Source: Orychophragmus violaceus (Eukaryota; Streptophyta; Magnoliopsida; Brassicales; Brassicaceae). Taken from it: a stretch of DNA of 64,000 nt. The stretch covers positions 47,999,270-48,063,269 of the forward strand of contig CM058239.1 of the NCBI GenBank assembly GCA_030180135.1, written 5' to 3'. Positions 58,761-64,000 of the stretch are shown in pieces. The translations under genes and the position numbers were made by a program. Every line of letters starts with the position of its first letter. Position 1 is the first letter of the stretch. A model generated the notes under the pieces. It was given only the letters and a program-made list of their open reading frames with translations, was not told the origin of the DNA and ran no database searches.

Positions 58761-59339
58761 CTCCTCCACACAGGATAGGTAGACAAGATCCAATAAGGAG
58801 GAAGACGGTGGTTCTAGTTGTTGTTGAAAAGGAAACAGAGCTTCCACTTAATTCTCTTTCCACACATGGAAGAGATTATTAAGACACCTTTTATAAACCC
58901 TTTTTAGGAGCTTGGGTCTAACAAAGGGTTAGAGCAGCAAAAACTTTGGTCTTAGTTGTTTAAAAGACTATTCATCATCCTCTTTTCTTTATAGGCAGAC
59001 TACAACACATACCAGAATTCTAAGATCAAAACATATAGTCTAGGACAAAAGATTATCAAAGATAACTAGTGAAAATTGAAAAAAGAAAAGAAAAGAAAAC
59101 ATTGGAGAAAACCATGATCGGAGAACAATTACAGTGGTAGAAAGTCATTGAGAGCCGCCAGTATGAGAGAAAAATTAGGATGGGCACAAAGATCGAGTTA
59201 GACGTTGAGGAAGAGGCACGAAGATTAAGTTAGACGTTGGGAATCATTGGTTGTGAGGTATATAAGTAACACTTAAACATTTGACTATGTGACTTGAAGA
59301 TAAAATTTATATATTTATATATAGCCACGTGGGATAAGT
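58761..59339. other. LINE 5' leader and flank
   Basis: Probably the LINE 5' UTR up to about 58,900, then unassigned sequence. No gene seen. Confidence 0.4.
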
Positions 59340-59750
59340 TTTTTTTTTTGTCGGCTACGAATTTGATTAGATTGCGCCCAAATGGGCTAGTACAATACAC
59401 AGAGCATATAACACGATTACATGGGAATTAAAATGAGACGTACATCGTAGCCTGTTAATGGCCCATTCAACTCGAAAGCAGCCGCGATAGCCACATATGG
59501 ATGAGTCAGGGACACGCGTCACCCATAGAGAAACGCCGTCATGCATTAGCGGTGCCGGAGTTTTGCGGTGTGCCGACAACGCTAGGTAACCCTGAAATCG
59601 CCCAGATACTCCACCGATCTAGATCCAGGCGCAGATGAGTCGGAATATACACCAAATGCAAGGAAAACCTTCACGCCTCCGAGCCGCTGCATGCATCATG
59701 AAGGCTGTCGTACCACCGACGCCCAATTTATTGGCCTGATAAGTGTTCCG
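59340..59750 (-). mobile_element. candidate poly(A)-tailed retroposon (SINE or LINE 3' end)
   Basis: The minus strand ends AAATTCGTAGCCGACAAAAAA, an A-tail of about 11 (59,340-59,351). The body is more GC-rich than its surroundings. I see no protein domain and could not fix the 5' end. GATAAGT occurs both at 59,333 and near 59,740 and may be part of a target-site duplication. Confidence 0.4.
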
Positions 59751-59944
59751 ATCAAAGATCCGGCTCCAACATACCGCGCTGCGACTTGGTGAGGAGACAT
59801 CGGTATCGGAACTGCTTCCTCACAGACGAAAGCCAAAAGATAGTTGATGAGATGATGTAGGCACAGGAATCACTCCAATGCTGAGACCACTTGTGGATCA
59901 AGAGATTCCTAAGCCTTGCTTGCGGAAGGTGGATTGAAGGTAGA

Positions 59945-61528
59945 TGTGGTGGTGATAACAAGGATTTTGCAATCCTTTGAGGTACCAATTCCTCAAGCTT
60001 ATCGTGTAGCCTTGAGGTATCGAACCTTTTTGGGACGGATAAAACCAATAAGAACACACTAAACCTCTAGAGTCAAATCACCCAATTAAGTTTTTGTTCT
60101 AACAATCCTAACGAAAACAATTCAAATAGAAGTAAACAAAAACAAGCAAACAAAATGAATTCTTAACAATCAAAGACGAAGATAAGGCCTAAGGGTTAAG
60201 GTCAACGGATAGGTGACTCGGGACGATCAAGGATCCTAATTCAAACTTCAAAGAAGCTAACCTCCTAGCAAGGAACACAACAAGTTGATTAGCTTAATTT
60301 CTTAATACTAATCTCTTTCCCTAATCCTAATCTAAGAACAAATTCTCATTTGTGAATTAAGATCAAGCAAGCATTCAAACAAGTTCCATAAAGCCAACAA
60401 TCACTCTAAACATCCATTTTCATGTGCTAGAATGTGAAAGTCCTATCAAAACTAGAAACTGGAATTTCATCGAACACATTGTGGGCAAGAAATCCTAAAC
60501 ATCCTAATCAACGTGATCAAGGCTAATTAGGCACTAAACACACTTTGATAGACGAGGTTTTAAACAATCAAACACTAGAAATCCATTGATCACCCCTAAT
60601 CAACCTAATCCTACCTAACCCATAAGCCCTATGAAGAACTACTCACTAATCATCATGTGATTAACAAAACCCATAGAGATAGTGTTAATCATTGAAAATT
60701 AGAGATGGATTGAAAGATTCAAGAGAGAAATCACAAAAGAAGTACTTAGATTAACCAAAAATCAAACTTGTTCTTCCAAAGTGTTTAGAACATAAAATAA
60801 AGCTTAAGAGACAAATGAAAATAGGTTTTTGGCTTAAATAGTCAATATGGTATGAACCAGGTCAACCCGGAACAAACCAGGTGTTGACCCGGATCCAAGA
60901 CAATTTCTGGGGTCTGTATCGGCCAGCCAGTCGATATGCTGGTCGATATGAACTCTCTGGTTTTAATCCGAGGGGTCGTATCGGTCTGCTTGGTCGATAT
61001 GCATCCCGATACGAACTGTCTGTTTTTTAATCCGAGGGGTCGTATCGGTCTGCTTGGTCGATATGCATCCCGATACGAACTGTCTGCTTTTCTGTGTTGA
61101 GATGCATCCAGTAAATCAGGCATAACTCTTTCCATATAGCTCCGAATGACTTTACACCACCTCCATTAGAAAGCCAACTCAATTTCCCATGATTTGTATT
61201 TAGAATCCCAGAGCTAAATGTCAACGTAATATCTTCATATGACTCAATCTTTCAAGATCATTGGTTTGGTCCTTCATCACCATTTCACTTGCAATCACTC
61301 CTTTGGCCTCCAAACTCTTCCAAACATCCTTAGCAACTCCAAGAACCTACAAAACATAAGAAACACTCCAAATGCAAGCCTAGAATGCCTAAACCTAGCT
61401 CTAGATGATCCTATAATCTAAACACACCAATGACCAAAGAAATGAAGCTAAAGGAAACTAAAAAGAAGTAAAACATGATCCTAACAATAGCCTAAATGCA
61501 TGAAAATACAAGTATATTAATTTCCACA
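59945..61528 (-). repeat. LTR of a third gypsy-type element
   Basis: On the minus strand it starts TGTGGAAATTAATATACTTG and ends ATCACCACCACA, giving TGTGG/CCACA ends over 1,584 bases. Internal sequence (GCTTGTGGACAAGCAAGG) precedes it, similar in style to the other gypsy elements here. A 62-64 base segment is duplicated at 60,961-61,088. The ends are inferred from the inverted pair, without a second LTR copy. Confidence 0.6.
60961..61088. repeat. 64-bp tandem duplication in the LTR
   Basis: Two copies starting TTTTAATCCGAGGGGTCGTA at 60,961 and 61,025, each ending CCGATACGAACTGTCTG. Confidence 0.9.
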
Positions 61529-62618
61529 AACTTAAACCTTGCTTGTCCACAAGCAAGCATAAGGCTATCAAATCAATATGGGAGAAAGGTTTGAAGGCGG
61601 GGACTCAAAACCACAAGACTCACAACAAGATACAAGATCTTTCAAAGAAGTTACAAGTTGCTCTAATCACATTGACTATCCATGTACTTCCACATTACCG
61701 TTCCCTCAATCCCTACTCTAACTCCCGAGATCCTATAGAACACAAGCAATCATCAACTCAATTCCTTACATTCATTAAGAGTTAAGCGCGATCTCACAAA
61801 TGGGCAATCAATCGATCCCAATCGGCAAGGTTCAAGAGAGGGTTATTTGAGGTGGTTAAGCAGAGTTTCTTTTGGGGTGGATAACACTCAAGAATATGAG
61901 CAATTGGCATTACACAAAATCTATCTAAGAAAGGGAACATTTCATGCATACAAAGTTCCTTCCTCATTGTTCTACACAATCCCTAGAAGATTTTTCTAAA
62001 CAATCCCATAATGAAAGATAAACACTCACAAAACCCCCAACTCATGATCAATCTTTCACCAAAACACTCACCCCTTTAGCTCTTTTCTCTCTTTTCTTTG
62101 TCAACTAGGAAACACTTAACTGATTTTACTCTTTTTCAAACTTGAGCAAACTTTTTCAAAACTTATCCTCTCTTACTTTATATTTCTTTTCTTTCCTTTT
62201 GAATCATTCTTAGGGGACTTTTTCTTATTGCACATAGCTCTTTTCTTATAAGACTTCCTAGTGACATTCTTTCTTTTTTTGAAACCTTTTTCAACTCTTT
62301 TCATTGATCCGTCCATTCCCATTGTAACTCTCATCTCTCCCCCAAACTTATTTCCAATCCTAATGCTAGACTCTTATGGAAAATAGAGCTAGCTAAGAAT
62401 GAGAAAAGACCATTGTCGTTTCCGATACTCTCAAGTTTTTGCACATGCCAAAAGCTATCAAGAACAGACCTCACTCACAAATCATTTTGGCTTTAAGGAA
62501 AGGTTTAGGGTCTTTGGGTGACGGAAGCCATGATCATAAGATCAATGGTTGCCCGAGTTAATCAAGAGAGTGGTAAAAGGGAAAACATAACTCGGGCAAG
62601 GATCATGGGATTGCATTT
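61529..62618 (-). mobile_element. 3' internal (untranslated) region of the third gypsy element
   Basis: Non-coding sequence between two LTRs on the minus strand. The right-hand gypsy element (from 62,619) appears to have inserted into it. Confidence 0.5.
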
Positions 62619-63812
62619 TGATAGGGTCAGGTTATAATCCTATTCTACTGCAAGTGCACAGTTAAGTGATTGTAGTATATAGGGTATCGAATCCACAGAG
62701 ACTCTGGTCTCGATAGATAAAGAACCGTAGGAATTTAAACTAAGAAGAAAACAAATTGTAGTAAACTAAATAGCAAAGAAAGAAAGTAAACAAGTAGCAG
62801 ATTGTTGGTGGTGAAAGCAGTTAATTAAAGGCGCTAAGTCTAGGGCGTTCTCAGGAAATCAGACAAGCAGACAAATCAATCAGTCAGGATCTAATTAAGC
62901 ACAGTTCTAGAACTCAAATCACGGATATAGAATTAACCAAATCTCTTTGCGAGAATTCTCTAAGTCTAAGTGCAGTAATCCAAATTCCTTTGCAATTACT
63001 AACAGATTAAACCAGCATTAATTTCAAGTTCGATATGTTCACAATTAAACTAAACCAAATTTCTTTGCGAGAAGTTTAATTGCTCAACCTAAATAGTTCA
63101 GATTCTAAACCACACTGTCGTGTCGTATTTAGCAACCTAAGATCTAGATTCTAATTGATCAGGTTAGAACTAGCATTAAACTCAATTTAGATCGAAGAAC
63201 ATTCTATTCATGTGAATCCTTAACTGAATTAAACAAGTCTAGCAAGTCATGAAATCCTTAATGAGAAACCCTAAACCTAACTATGAATCTACTCAGACAT
63301 GATTAATGAAACATAAATCATAGAATTAATAGATTGCATATAAGAAATTAAATAGATAAAGGGGTTCGAAATCTTCTCCAAAATAGATGAAGTACATGAT
63401 TAGATCAGCCCCAAAAGCTCTAAAAATCTCTTAGCTCTAAGTATGAAAGCGTATCTAAAATAAACACCAAAATCCTAATTATATAGGCATAATCTCGGCT
63501 GGGGCTTCTTTGTAAATACTGGAAACTTCTGGGCCAAAGTGCAAAATCTTCATTCTTCATTAAACCGCCGTATCGGCCCAACTCGCTAGTGTGTCGATCG
63601 ACACCAAAGGTGTGTCGATCGATGCATGATCTCAAAATCGGACAGTGAGCTCAATCTCTTGGCCAAGCACTCCAAAAATCCCCAAAATGCTCCAATATCT
63701 CCAATTCTGCTCCAAATCTGATTATACCTGTAATAGACTCTAAAAGAACACAAAAGAACACTAAAACACAATTATATCATGGCATAAAACCGGTAAAAAC
63801 CATGATATATCA
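62619..63812 (-). repeat. LTR of gypsy element, second copy of the 10-11 kb family
   Basis: Reverse complement of the LTR at 10,008-11,206 over its whole length: starts TGATATATCATGG at 63,812 and ends CCTATCA at 62,619 (with small indels, 1,194 bases). It contains two TGTGTCGATCGA motifs near 63,590-63,620. Confidence 0.88.
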
Positions 63813-64000
63813 ACTCCCCCACACTTAGCCTTTGCTTGCCTTCAAGCAAAACAGAGAACTAGAATGTAGTGAAGAGGTTTGAAAACTCTTCAGAAACTCT
63901 TTTCATCTTAGAAGCAGCAACACTCAGATTCCCCTTAGAAAACCACATGAAAGAATCAACCTGCAAACATCAAGACCAACATATACTTCCCCCACACTTA
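63813..64000 (-). mobile_element. polypurine tract and 3' internal region, element continues past the window
   Basis: The minus strand matches 9,800-10,007, including TTGCTTG-ACAAGCAAAGG and the purine tract TAAGTGTGGGGGAGT next to the LTR. So this LTR is a 3' LTR whose body lies to the right of the window. Confidence 0.75.

Overview
This is a eukaryotic plant window, almost certainly from a Brassicaceae genome. The introns are GT-AG and the background is AT-rich. Two genes match Arabidopsis-type proteins nearly residue for residue: RPN9 (26S proteasome lid) and GAS41/TAF14b (YEATS domain). Ty3/gypsy, Ty1/copia, L1-like LINE, Helitron and MITE sequences of crucifer type fill most of the rest. 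I see no prokaryotic gene, CRISPR array, rRNA or tRNA gene.

Layout. 1 to about 9,610: a Tat-lineage Ty3/gypsy element whose 5' end lies left of the window. It carries gag, protease, RT, RNase H, a second archaeal-type RNase H and integrase, then a separate multi-exon gene on the opposite strand and the 3' LTR. About 9,610-11,206: the 3' end and LTR of a second gypsy element. 11,340-12,030: a decayed coding remnant. 12,542-14,646: an RPN9 pseudogene that keeps its introns but carries frameshifts, a nonsense codon, deletions and a fold-back inversion in exon 1. 15,189-15,954: a long palindromic element containing telomere-like repeats. 16,119-20,945: a decayed copia element on the minus strand. 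20,958-21,167: a lone terminal exon. 21,850-23,138: the only intact host gene, GAS41/TAF14b, with six exons and 262 codons. 24,252-24,835: a tandem repeat. 25,062-25,407: a fragment of a DUF4408-type gene. 26,670-29,960: two LINE fragments.

30,000-47,000 is AT-rich and has no intact gene. It holds local duplications, three copies of a minus-strand promoter-leader-ATG module, a 5'-truncated LINE with a 19-bp target-site duplication, a head-to-tail pair of non-autonomous Helitrons and a third solitary copy. It also holds telomere-like repeats followed by a GTTAAC array, a coding-free copia element with two LTRs, and a Stowaway-type MITE. 47,085-51,082 is a LINE whose long reading frame is broken by one stop codon. 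52,400-58,760 is a full-length but decayed LINE on the minus strand. The right end (59,340-64,000) is nested retroposon and gypsy sequence. Its last LTR belongs to the same family as the LTR at 10.0-11.2 kb, in the opposite orientation.

Reading: a short ancestral gene neighbourhood (RPN9 and GAS41, which I recall as near neighbours on Arabidopsis chromosome 5) has been expanded by nested transposons. GAS41 is the only gene left that looks functional. The other coding sequence is transposon machinery in varying states of decay. I did not find a convincing new cellular system. The most unusual items are the spliced-looking antisense gene of the Tat element, the tandem Helitrons, the fold-back inversion in RPN9, and the two palindromic telomere-like loci.
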